From the NCBI RefSeq assembly GCF_030551255.1, contig NZ_CP130630.1:6739501-6803500 (forward strand): DNA of 64,000 nucleotides. Reading direction: 5' to 3'. A model generated the notes under the pieces. That model had not been told where the DNA came from and searched no databases. It saw only the letters and a list, made by a program, of their open reading frames with translations. Origin of the DNA: Streptomyces sp. NL15-2K. Its GTDB lineage: Bacteria > Actinomycetota > Actinomycetes > Streptomycetales > Streptomycetaceae. The first letter of the stretch is position 1, and each line of letters opens with the position of its first letter. This document shows, piece after piece, positions 16,713 to 24,651 of this stretch. A program made the position numbers and the translations under genes.

Positions 16713-17364
16713 AGCTCCTCCAGCTTCCTCTCGATCAACTCCCGGGATTCCTTGGGCGGGAGTGCCATCGCTCGCATGATCCCATAGCGGTCGGCGATCT
16801 TCCGGACCTCTTCTGAGTCGGTGATCAGCCGGGGTATCCCTGAGCCTCCGTGTACGCCACCTGCGCATGCCCCTTGGGGGTCAGCAGATTGAACGCGCTG
16901 TCCAGGTTGGGATGTTCCTCCAGCCGGGTCGGCATCACTTGGATCTCAACGTTCCGCATGCTGCCGACGCGCAACAGCCGCCGCAACTGCTCCGCGTGGA
17001 CGCGCGACCCACCGATCGGCCGGTCCAGCACCACCTCTTCGAGCACGTAACTGACGGCAGGCGACGGCCACCGTTCGAAGACCTGCTGCCGGGAGAGCCG
17101 GTCGGCGACCCGCTTCTCGATGGTCTCCTCGCTGAGGAACGGCCGCCGTTTGGCGAACACGGCATGGGCGTGATCCTCGGGCTGGAGGAGCCCGTGCATC
17201 GCGTGGATGCAGTTGTGGTGCAGTTCGAGCGCCTCCGCCTCCAGCAGCGCATAGCCCCGGTACCACTCCGGGTGTCGAGTCCGTGCCTTCGTCATCGCCT
17301 CCTCGACTTCGGGGATGACCTCCTTCAAGAGACCCCCGGCATCCAGCAGTTCGTCCGCCTTCAC
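16709..17364 (-). pseudogene. XRE/DUF5753 regulator remnant: HTH deleted and frameshifted
   Basis: The first readable residues are VKADELLDAGGLLKEVIPEV, which in DUF5753 regulators lie just after the N-terminal helix-turn-helix. The HTH itself is gone. The DUF5753 ligand-like domain then runs intact to EAQGYP, where a premature stop appears (16825). In the next frame the expected tail resumes (RLITDSEEVRKIADRYGIMR and on to KLEEL) and stops at 16709, overlapping the DUF397 start. So there is a net one-base frameshift near 16829. Both defects make the protein non-functional. Confidence 0.82.
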
Positions 17365-18568
17365 CAGCCCGCCGTACCTGGACGTCCCCGCCGGCCTGGT
17401 CGTCTTCAGCGCCGACTACAAGTGGCTCGCCCTGACCGCCGTCAGCGCCAAGGGTGTCGCCGTCGCCGCCGAGTGCCTGGCCCGCGGCACGAAGGCCGCC
17501 CTGCTGGGGCAGAAGCCGCTCACCATGGGCCAGTCGCTGGCGGCGGGCCTGCGCCTGGGGCTCCAGGCCGCCCGGGTGCCGGTGTGGCTCGGCACCCCGC
17601 TCACCGAGCTGTACGTCGAGGGCGGGGCCGTGTCCGGTGCCGTCGTCACCCGCGACGGCACCCCGGGCCTGGTCCGCGCCCGCCGAGGCGTGATCGTCGG
17701 ATCCGGCGGCTTCGAGCACAACGCCGCCATGCGCGAGCGGTACCAGCGGCAGCCCATCGGCACCGACTGGACCGTCGGCGCCAAGGAGAACACGGGTGAC
17801 GGCATTTGGGCGGGGGAGCGCCTCGGCGCCGCCCTCGACCTGATGGACGACGCCTGGTGGGGCCCGGCCATCCCGCTCCCCGACCAGCCCTACTTCTGCC
17901 TCGCCGAACGCACCCTCCCCGGCGGCCTGCTGGTCAACGCCGCCGGCCGCCGCTTCGTCAACGAGGCCGCCCCCTACAGCGACGTCGTCCACACCATGTA
18001 CGAGCGCCACCCGACCGACCCCGACATCCCGGCCTGGCTGATCATCGACCAGAACTACCGCAACCGCTACCTCTTCAAGGACGTGGCCCCGACCTTCCCG
18101 TTCCCGGACGCCTGGTACACCTCCGGCGCGGCACACAAGGCCTGGACCCTCGACGCCCTGGCCACCGCCATCGGCGTCCCCGCGGCCGCCCTCCGCGCCA
18201 CCGTCGACCGCTTCAACTCCCTGGCCCGGCAAGGCAAGGACGCCGACTTCCAGCGGGGCGACAGCGCCTACGACCACTACTACACGGACCCCGCCATCCT
18301 CCCCAACTCCTGCCTCGCCCCCCTGTGGCTGCCCCCGTACCACGCCTTCCGCATCGTCCCCGGCGACCTCGGCACCAAGGGCGGCCTGCGCACCGACGCC
18401 CGCGCCCGGGTCCTGCGCCCGGACGGCTCGGCGATCCCCGGCCTGTACGCCGCCGGCAACGCCAGCGCCGCCGTGATGGGTCACAGCTACGCCGGCGCGG
18501 GCTCGACGATCGGCCCGGCGATGACGTTCGGGTACATCGCGGCGCGGGACATCGCGGGAGTCCGCTGA
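17365..18568 (+). pseudogene. 5'-truncated FAD-binding 3-ketosteroid dehydrogenase-like gene
   Basis: About 400 residues survive, from SPPYLDVPAGLVVFSADYKW to the C-terminal GNASAAVMGHSYAGAGSTIG FAD-binding segment and the stop. The family (KstD/fumarate-reductase-like flavoproteins) needs an N-terminal GxGxxG Rossmann motif and about 150-180 more residues. None are present, because the upstream sequence is the antisense of the XRE remnant. The reading frame is otherwise open, so the truncation is the obvious lesion. An ATG at 17315 lies inside the XRE remnant and is not the native start. Confidence 0.8.
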
Positions 18569-18599
18569 CTCGGCCGGGTAACCCCGCCGAAGGTATTGG

Positions 18600-18616
18600 A
18601 TTGTACGGTCCATAAC
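18600..18616 (+). promoter_or_regulatory. TetR-family operator upstream of the tetR gene (18633)
   Basis: ATTGTACGGTCCATAAC matches ACTGATCGATCCATAAC at 19293 in 13 of 17 positions. It sits between a TTGGAT -35-like box (18596) and the TATGGT -10 (18621), a position suited to autorepression. Confidence 0.55.
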
Positions 18617-18620
18617 CTGC

Positions 18621-18626
18621 TATGGT
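18621..18626 (+). promoter_or_regulatory. -10-like hexamer TATGGT, leaderless candidate
   Basis: TATGGT ends 6 nt before the ATG at 18633, with no SD between. Confidence 0.45.
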
Positions 18627-18632
18627 CCCGTC

Positions 18633-19232
18633 ATGGCCCGACCGAGGAGCTTCGACGAGGAGCGGGCCCTGGACGCGGCGATGCACACCTTCTGGGAGAA
18701 GGGCTACGAGGCCACCTCCACGCAGGACCTGTGCGACGCCACCGGACTGGGCCGCAGCAGCATCTACAACACCTTCAAGAGCAAGCACGACCTGTTCGAG
18801 CGGGCCCTCGCCCGCTACCTCGACGCCATGACGACCGCTCAGCTGGCCGCTCTGGACGACCCGGAGCGGCCGGCCGCCGACCGGATCCACGCGGTGCTCG
18901 TCCAGGTGGTGGAGACCGAGACGGACCACCGCGCGGCACAGGGCCGGGGGCTGGGCTGTCTCGGTGTGAACACCATCGTGGAGCTGGGCGCCCGTGACCC
19001 GAAGGCCGCGGGGATGCTGGAGCGTGACACCGCGCGCAGACTGGCCGCCTTCCGGTCCGTGATGGAGGCGGGCCGGCGGGACGGCAGCATCACCTCCGCC
19101 CGCGACCCGGGTGCGCTGGCCCGCTTCCTCAACGCCACGATCGCCGGTCTGCGCGTCTCCAGCCAGGGCGGCGCGGACCGGGTCGTACTGGAGTCGATGG
19201 CCGAGGTCGCCATGGACGCGCTGACCGGCTGA
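18633..19232 (+). CDS. TetR/AcrR-family regulator (YxaF/LmrA-like)
   Basis: A 199-residue regulator. The HTH spans about residues 8-55 (RALDAAMHTFWEKGYEATST, then DATGLGRSSIYNTFKSKHDLF). The C-terminal ligand domain has the CLGVNTIVELG segment common in this group. It is followed after a strong terminator by an MFS exporter. Both promoters carry the same 17-bp motif, so it most likely represses itself and the exporter and is released by the exported compound. Confidence 0.9.
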   Translation: MARPRSFDEERALDAAMHTFWEKGYEATSTQDLCDATGLGRSSIYNTFKSKHDLFERALARYLDAMTTAQLAALDDPERPAADRIHAVLVQVVETETDHRAAQGRGLGCLGVNTIVELGARDPKAAGMLERDTARRLAAFRSVMEAGRRDGSITSARDPGALARFLNATIAGLRVSSQGGADRVVLESMAEVAMDALTG

Positions 19233-19243
19233 CACGCTGACGG

Positions 19244-19273
19244 GATGTGCCCCCATGCCCGTGGGGGCACATC
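19244..19273 (+). terminator. Strong terminator after the tetR gene
   Basis: GATGTGCCCCC and GGGGGCACATC form an 11-bp perfect stem (12 with the A-T pair) around a 6-8 nt loop, 12 bp after the stop codon. It separates the regulator from the exporter, implying separate promoters. Confidence 0.75.
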
Positions 19274-19292
19274 TTCGCGGGCCATGTTTTGA

Positions 19293-19309
19293 ACTGATCG
19301 ATCCATAAC
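19293..19309 (+). promoter_or_regulatory. Second copy of the TetR operator, before the MFS gene
   Basis: ACTGATCGATCCATAAC, related to the site at 18600, lies 31 bp before the exporter GTG. It overlaps a TTGAAC -35-like box (19289). Confidence 0.55.
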
Positions 19310-19339
19310 ATCACCCACAGCAACCGAGAGAGATTCCCC

Positions 19340-20545
19340 GTGCCCCGAGCCGTGTACGTCCTCGCGCTCGGCATCTTCGCCATGGTGACCAGCGAGTTCG
19401 TGGTCGCCGGGCTGATGCCGCAGATGGCGGACGGGCTGAACGCCACCGTCCCGCAGATCGGATTCCTGATCACCGCGTTCGCGGTCGCCATGGCGGCCGG
19501 TGGGCCGTTCCTGACCGTCGCGGTGATGCGACTGCCCCCGCGTACGGCCCTGATGACCCTGTTCGGCGTCTTCCTGGCGGGCAACGTCCTCGCCGCCACC
19601 GCCACCGGCTACACCACCATGCTGGTCGCCCGGGTCGTCACCGGCATCGCCTCCCAGGCCTTCTTCGGCGTCGGCATCTCGCTGTGCGTCCAGCTCACCC
19701 GCCCCGAGGTGCGCGGCCGGGCGATCGCGGTCGCCATGAACGGCCTGATGCTCGGCACGCTCCTCGGCCTTCCCCTGTCCACCCTCATCGGCGAACGCTT
19801 CGGCTGGCGTGCCGCGTTCTGGGCCATCTCCGCGCTCACCCTCGTCGCCGCCGCGGCCACCCTCGCCGGCGTACCCCGCCTGGACCGCGCGGAGGGAGGC
19901 GGCGGCTTCCGGGCGGAGCTCGGGGTGTTCCGCAGGCGCCGGCTGTGGCTGGTGCTGTCCACCAGCACCCTGATCATCGGCGCCACCTTCTCCGCCTTCA
20001 GCTACCTCAATCCGATCCTCACGGGCCTCACCGGCTTCTCCGCCGGCACCGTCCCCTTCCTCCTCATCGCCTACGGCGCCGCCACCGTCGTCGGCAACAC
20101 GGTGGTCGGCCGTCTCGCCGACCGCCACACGCTCCCCGTCCTCGCCGTCGGCCTGCTGCTCAACCTGCTCTTCCTGACCGGCTTCGCGCTCTTCGCCGAC
20201 CTGCCCGCCCCCGCCCTGGTCTGCATGCTGGGCATCGGCCTGGTCGGCGTCACCATGAACCCGGCCATGGTCACCCGCGTCCAGCGCACCGGAAACGCCG
20301 GCCCGCTGGTCAACACCGTCCACTCCTCCTTCATCACCCTCGGCGTCATCCTCGGTTCCTCCCTCGGGGCCGTCGCCATCGATGCGTGGGGACTGCGCTC
20401 CCCGCTCTGGCTCGGCGCCGGTCTGGCCCTGCTGGGCCTCGGCACGCTGCTGCCCGAACTCAGCCGGCGCGGCGGGCGATCAGGAACGCCTGCGGGGTCG
20501 ACTCCCCGAGCGCCTCGTCCGGTTCGCGTACCGTCCGCGAAATGA
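19340..20545 (+). CDS. MFS efflux transporter (DHA1, Cmx/CmrA-like)
   Basis: A 401-residue 12-TM major facilitator exporter. The start MPRAVYVLALGIFAMVTSEF is typical of chloramphenicol-resistance/arabinose-efflux type DHA1 proteins. The loop 2/3 region (RLPPRTALMT) and GWRAAFWAIS after TM5 are as expected. The last ~30 residues are a basic Pro/Arg tail overlapping the 3' end of the convergent methyltransferase gene by 86 bp. Regulation is probably by the adjacent TetR protein. The substrate is unknown. Confidence 0.88.
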   Translation: MPRAVYVLALGIFAMVTSEFVVAGLMPQMADGLNATVPQIGFLITAFAVAMAAGGPFLTVAVMRLPPRTALMTLFGVFLAGNVLAATATGYTTMLVARVVTGIASQAFFGVGISLCVQLTRPEVRGRAIAVAMNGLMLGTLLGLPLSTLIGERFGWRAAFWAISALTLVAAAATLAGVPRLDRAEGGGGFRAELGVFRRRRLWLVLSTSTLIIGATFSAFSYLNPILTGLTGFSAGTVPFLLIAYGAATVVGNTVVGRLADRHTLPVLAVGLLLNLLFLTGFALFADLPAPALVCMLGIGLVGVTMNPAMVTRVQRTGNAGPLVNTVHSSFITLGVILGSSLGAVAIDAWGLRSPLWLGAGLALLGLGTLLPELSRRGGRSGTPAGSTPRAPRPVRVPSAK

Positions 20546-21128
20546 GCGCGAAGCCCGCCGCCGTCAGCAGCTCGGCGATGGCGGCGGGCTGCCACCGTGC
20601 GAAGTCGAGCGCCACGGGGTGGCCGAAGGGCTGGTCGTGGTGCCGGGGCTCGTCGCCGACCTGGAAGGCGATGAGGAGAGGGCCGTTCGGTGCCAGGACG
20701 CGGTGGAACTCCGCGAAAAGGGAGGGAAGACGGTCCACAGGGGTGTGGATGGACGAGTACCAGGACACGACACCGCCGAGTGAGCCGTCCGGCAGGTCGA
20801 GCTCCAGCATCGAGCCCTGCTCGAAGCGCAGGCCCGGGTTCTCCCGCCGGGCGATCGCGAGCATCGACTCCGACAGGTCCAGCCCGAACACGGAGAGGCC
20901 GAGCGAGGCGAGGTAACCGGTCACCCGCCCCGGCCCGCACCCGAGATCGGCCACCTCACGGCCCGCCCCGCCTTCGCCGACGAGTTCGGCGAAGGCGGAC
21001 ATCACCGCCCGGTCCATCGGCCTGCCCGCGCCGGCCTCCTGGAAAAGGGTGGCGTAGTCCTCGGCGATGGCGTCGTAGAAGGTGCGGGTGGTGGTTACGA
21101 AGGAGTCTGCGTAGTCGGCGTCCGTCAT
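20460..21128 (-). CDS. Class I SAM-dependent methyltransferase
   Basis: A 222-residue Rossmann methyltransferase. Motif I is VADLGCGPGRVTGYLASLG (about residues 59-77), the acidic ribose-binding position is FGLDLSESM, and motif IV is DGSLGGVVSWYS. The substrate is unknown. It is convergent with the MFS gene and overlaps its 3' end. The homologous end of the protein (FLIARRAG) is intact, so the overlap probably arose from loss of the exporter's original stop region. Confidence 0.88.
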   Translation of the reverse strand: MTDADYADSFVTTTRTFYDAIAEDYATLFQEAGAGRPMDRAVMSAFAELVGEGGAGREVADLGCGPGRVTGYLASLGLSVFGLDLSESMLAIARRENPGLRFEQGSMLELDLPDGSLGGVVSWYSSIHTPVDRLPSLFAEFHRVLAPNGPLLIAFQVGDEPRHHDQPFGHPVALDFARWQPAAIAELLTAAGFALISRTVREPDEALGESTPQAFLIARRAG

Positions 21129-21164
21129 GCGCGGGAGCCTATTCCGGCAGCTGTGCAGGGGGGC

Positions 21165-21473
21165 CTATTCCGGCCGCTCCGCGCCACCGTCCGCGCCGCC
21201 GTCCGCGCCGCCGTCCGCGCCGCCGTCCTCGCCGCCCTCCTGGCGTTCCCGGGCGGCGCCCATACCGACGCCCAGACCGGTGCCGAGGGCCGTGCCGAGC
21301 CCCATGCCCAGGGATAGCCCCAGCCCGAGGTTGTCGAAGACGACCAGACCGAGCACCAGGCCCACGCCCAGACCGAGCGAGACCCCGATCGAAAGGCCGA
21401 GCGAAAGTCCGGTCGCCAGCTTGTTGTTCGCGGGGGACGCGTCGCCTGCTTCGCCCGCTCCATCCCTGTCCAC
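21165..21473 (-). CDS. Small glycine-zipper-like membrane protein with DGGA repeats
   Basis: A 102-residue hypothetical protein from a GTG start. Residues about 20-75 are one long Gly/Leu/Val-rich region with regular G-x3-G spacing, like a glycine zipper or two packed helices. The C-terminus has four near-identical GADG/DGGA units encoded by a 12-bp tandem repeat (about 21183-21240). I do not recognise a family. The codon pattern and location between genes on the same strand make it plausible. Confidence 0.55.
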   Translation of the reverse strand: MDRDGAGEAGDASPANNKLATGLSLGLSIGVSLGLGVGLVLGLVVFDNLGLGLSLGMGLGTALGTGLGVGMGAARERQEGGEDGGADGGADGGADGGAERPE

Positions 21474-21485
21474 GAGGCCACTTTC

Positions 21486-21800
21486 TCACGCCACCCCGGC
21501 CGCCCGCAGGGCCGCGGTCGCCCCCGCCGCGCCCAGCACGACCACCGCGAACGGCACCCGCCGCCACGCCAGTACGCCCCCCACCAGCACCCCGGCCGGC
21601 CGCGCCCACCCCGCGAAGCCCCCGCCCTCGGTCAACGCCCCCGTGGCCAGCAGCGCCACCAGCAGCACCACCGCACCCGCCGACAGCAACTCCTGGGTCC
21701 GTGCCGGGAGTTCTACTCGTCCGTGCAGGACCGGCCCGACCAGCCGGAAGGCGTACGTCCCGACCGCCAGCACCAGAATCATGGCGACCGTCGCGCTCAC
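21486..21800 (-). CDS. azlD: AzlD-family branched-chain amino acid exporter small subunit
   Basis: A 104-residue protein with about four transmembrane segments, starting VSATVAMILVLAVGTYAFRL, where TYAFR is an AzlD hallmark. It pairs with AzlC to export branched-chain amino acids or analogues. The GTG overlaps the azlC stop as GTGA, so the two are translationally coupled. Confidence 0.85.
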   Translation of the reverse strand: MSATVAMILVLAVGTYAFRLVGPVLHGRVELPARTQELLSAGAVVLLVALLATGALTEGGGFAGWARPAGVLVGGVLAWRRVPFAVVVLGAAGATAALRAAGVA

Positions 21801-22498
21801 GCCCTGCCCCTCCCGCCCATACGGCTGCCGTACAAGGCGAGCCCCGCCAGTGCCACCAGCACCGGCACCCCCGCCGGAACGGCCGGCGTCACCGCCAGTG
21901 CCAGCGCGGCGCCGAGCAGCGCGGATCGTCGTACCGCCGAGTCCGTGCGCAGGGCGGGCAGGACCAGCGCGACGAGTACGGCGGGGAAGGCGGCGTCGAG
22001 GCCGTACGTGCCCGTGTCGCCCAGCGCGCTGCCGGCCAGTGCCCCGGCCAGGACGCCCGCGTTCCACACGGCGAACAGTCCGAGCCCGGAGATCCAGAAG
22101 GCCGCTCGCCGCCGTGCCGGGTCCGGCTGGGCGAGGGCGAAGGCGACCGTTTCGTCGGTCACGAGGTGTGCGCCGAGGAGGCGGGCGAGCCGGCCGCGGC
22201 CGATCGTGTCCGCGACGGCCAGGCTGAAGGCCGCCGTACGGGTGTTGAGCAGCAGTCCGGTGGCCGCCGCGGCGACCGGACCGCCTCCGGCGAGCAGCAC
22301 GCCGACCGCGCTGAACTGGGCGGAGCCGGCGTACACGACGAGTGACATCACCACCGGTACCCACACGGGCAGGCCGCCCGTGACGGAGACCGCACCGAAG
22401 GAGACGCCGACGACGCCGCTGGCCAGCCAGACGAGGGACGCGTCCCGGATCAGCTCCGGGTATCGCGCGACACGGGGTGTTCGCTCTGTCATACGCAT
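21797..22498 (-). CDS. azlC: AzlC-family branched-chain amino acid exporter large subunit
   Basis: A 233-residue membrane protein. The AzlC signature region is visible in the first half (VVYAGSAQFSAVGVLLAGG, then LLLNTRTAAFSLAVADTIG). It continues with H-LVTDETVAFALAQ, another conserved AzlC stretch. With AzlD it forms an exporter. It is divergent from an XRE-cupin regulator, the usual partner arrangement. Confidence 0.9.
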   Translation of the reverse strand: MRMTERTPRVARYPELIRDASLVWLASGVVGVSFGAVSVTGGLPVWVPVVMSLVVYAGSAQFSAVGVLLAGGGPVAAAATGLLLNTRTAAFSLAVADTIGRGRLARLLGAHLVTDETVAFALAQPDPARRRAAFWISGLGLFAVWNAGVLAGALAGSALGDTGTYGLDAAFPAVLVALVLPALRTDSAVRRSALLGAALALAVTPAVPAGVPVLVALAGLALYGSRMGGRGRA

Positions 22499-22527
22499 GT
22501 TCTCTACAGTGGACAGGAGAGACCGTG

Positions 22528-22547
22528 TTCGTCAAACTGAACGAACG
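22528..22547 (+). promoter_or_regulatory. Operator GTTCGT-N8-ACGAAC in the azl divergent region
   Basis: A perfect 6-bp inverted repeat with an 8-nt spacer lies between the divergent azlC and XRE-cupin starts (68 bp gap). It is a good candidate for the XRE protein's binding site. Confidence 0.6.
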
Positions 22548-22566
22548 TACCGATGGAGCGAACGAC

Positions 22567-23136
22567 ATGTCCGACAGCGCGCCCCCGCCCCGGCTCCCCC
22601 TCGACTGGATCGCCGCCTCCCTGCGCCGCGAACGCACGCGTGCGGGGCTGTCCCTGTCCGAGTTGGCCAAACGGGCCGGGATCGCGAAGTCGACGTTGTC
22701 CCAGCTGGAGGCGGGGAGCGGGAATCCGAGCGTGGAGACGCTCTGGGCGCTGGCGGTGGCGCTCGGGGTGCCGTTCAGCGCGCTCGTGGAGCCGCCGGCT
22801 CCGTCGGTGCGGGTGATCCGTGCGGGGGAAGGGCCGACGGTCGGGTCCGAGCGGGCCGATTACGTGGCCACGCTGCTGTCCGCCAGCCCGCCCGGCGCGC
22901 GGCGGGACATCTACCACCTGCGGGCCGAGCCGGGCGCCGCACGCGAGTCGGAGCCGCACATTCCGGGTTCGGTGGAGCATCTGATCGTGAGCACGGGGAA
23001 GCTGAAGGCGGGGCCGCGGGGGGAGGAGGTCGAACTGGGGCCCGGGGACTACATGACCTACCGCGGGGATGTGCCGCACTCGTACGCGGCTCTGGCGCCC
23101 GGGACGACGTTCGTGCTGGTCATGCAGCACGTGTGA
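22567..23136 (+). CDS. XRE-cupin transcriptional regulator
   Basis: A 189-residue regulator. The HTH_3 domain is at about residues 18-72 (RRERTRAGLSLSELAKRAGI, then KSTLSQLEAGSGNPSVETLW). A C-terminal cupin domain covers about 115-185 (GSVEHLIVSTGKL, GDYMTYRGDVPHSY). Such proteins sense small molecules and control adjacent amino-acid exporters; here azlCD is divergent. The ATG at 22567 is preferred over upstream in-frame codons, which would run into the palindrome and the azlC start. Confidence 0.87.
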   Translation: MSDSAPPPRLPLDWIAASLRRERTRAGLSLSELAKRAGIAKSTLSQLEAGSGNPSVETLWALAVALGVPFSALVEPPAPSVRVIRAGEGPTVGSERADYVATLLSASPPGARRDIYHLRAEPGAARESEPHIPGSVEHLIVSTGKLKAGPRGEEVELGPGDYMTYRGDVPHSYAALAPGTTFVLVMQHV

Positions 23137-23169
23137 CCGGCCGGGGGCGGGCAAGGCGTGGGAAAAGGC

Positions 23170-23202
23170 AGGAGCCCCGCTGCCTTGCGGTGCGGGGCTC
23201 CT
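23170..23202 (+). terminator. Bidirectional terminator between XRE-cupin and cold-shock genes
   Basis: AGGAGCCCCGC and GCGGGGCTCCT pair perfectly over 11 bp with an 11-nt loop. On the minus strand the hairpin is followed by GCCTTTTCC, a fair U-tract for the cold-shock gene. Confidence 0.75.
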
Positions 23203-23246
23203 TGGGTACTGCTTCCGTTCCGGATCAGAGCTTTGGGCTCATGAAC

Positions 23247-23450
23247 TCAGACAGGGGTGACGTTCTCCGCCTGCGGGCCCTTCGGGCCCTGGGTGACGTC
23301 GAAGGAAACCTGCTGGTTCTCCTCCAGCGAGCGGAAGCCGCTCGCGTTGATCGCGGAGTAGTGGACGAAGACGTCGGGGCCGCCGCCTTCTTGGGCGATG
23401 AAGCCAAAGCCCTTTTCGGCGTTGAACCACTTCACGGTTCCGGTAGCCAT
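23247..23450 (-). CDS. Cold-shock protein (CspA family)
   Basis: A 67-residue OB-fold RNA chaperone beginning [18 protein letters not shown] (RNP1-like KGFGFI, RNP2-like VFVHYSAI). The length is full and the start has an AGGAGGGC ribosome-binding site on the minus strand. A promoter at 23610-23637 would give an mRNA leader of about 150 nt, typical of cold-shock genes. Streptomyces usually has several paralogues, so no specific symbol is given. Confidence 0.93.
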   Translation of the reverse strand: MATGTVKWFNAEKGFGFIAQEGGGPDVFVHYSAINASGFRSLEENQQVSFDVTQGPKGPQAENVTPV

Positions 23451-23609
23451 AAGCCCTCCTTGGGCCCAAAGGGTTGCCCTGCTCCAGAACCCTGCAAGTG
23501 TGAAAACAAAATGCCGCACAACTGCATACGTCTGAAAACGACTAGAGCCCGCGGTCACATGCTCCGCAGGCTCTGTACTGCAAGGGAAACCAAACTGCAA
23601 CTTGCGGCG

Positions 23610-23637
23610 AGCCTAGCATGCAGGCACCCGAAAGCAA
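23610..23637 (-). promoter_or_regulatory. Predicted csp promoter with long 5' leader
   Basis: On the minus strand TTGCTT (23632-23637), a 16-bp spacer and TAGGCT (23610-23615) form a reasonable promoter. Transcription from about 23603 gives a leader of roughly 150 nt before the ATG, possibly a thermosensing leader as in other csp mRNAs (inference). Confidence 0.45.
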
Positions 23638-23727
23638 TAGAGGTCAAGATCACGTCACTCGGATGTTTGAAGATCCGGTGAGGGGGTTGACGGCGGGGGC
23701 GAAGGCCGGAGCGTACTCCAAGGGGTC

Positions 23728-24588
<861 letters not shown>

Positions 24589-24651
24589 ACCAGCGGGCGG
24601 CACCGCACTACGCTGCTGGGGACTCGAGGCGTACGGGGGAGAGGTGACGCC

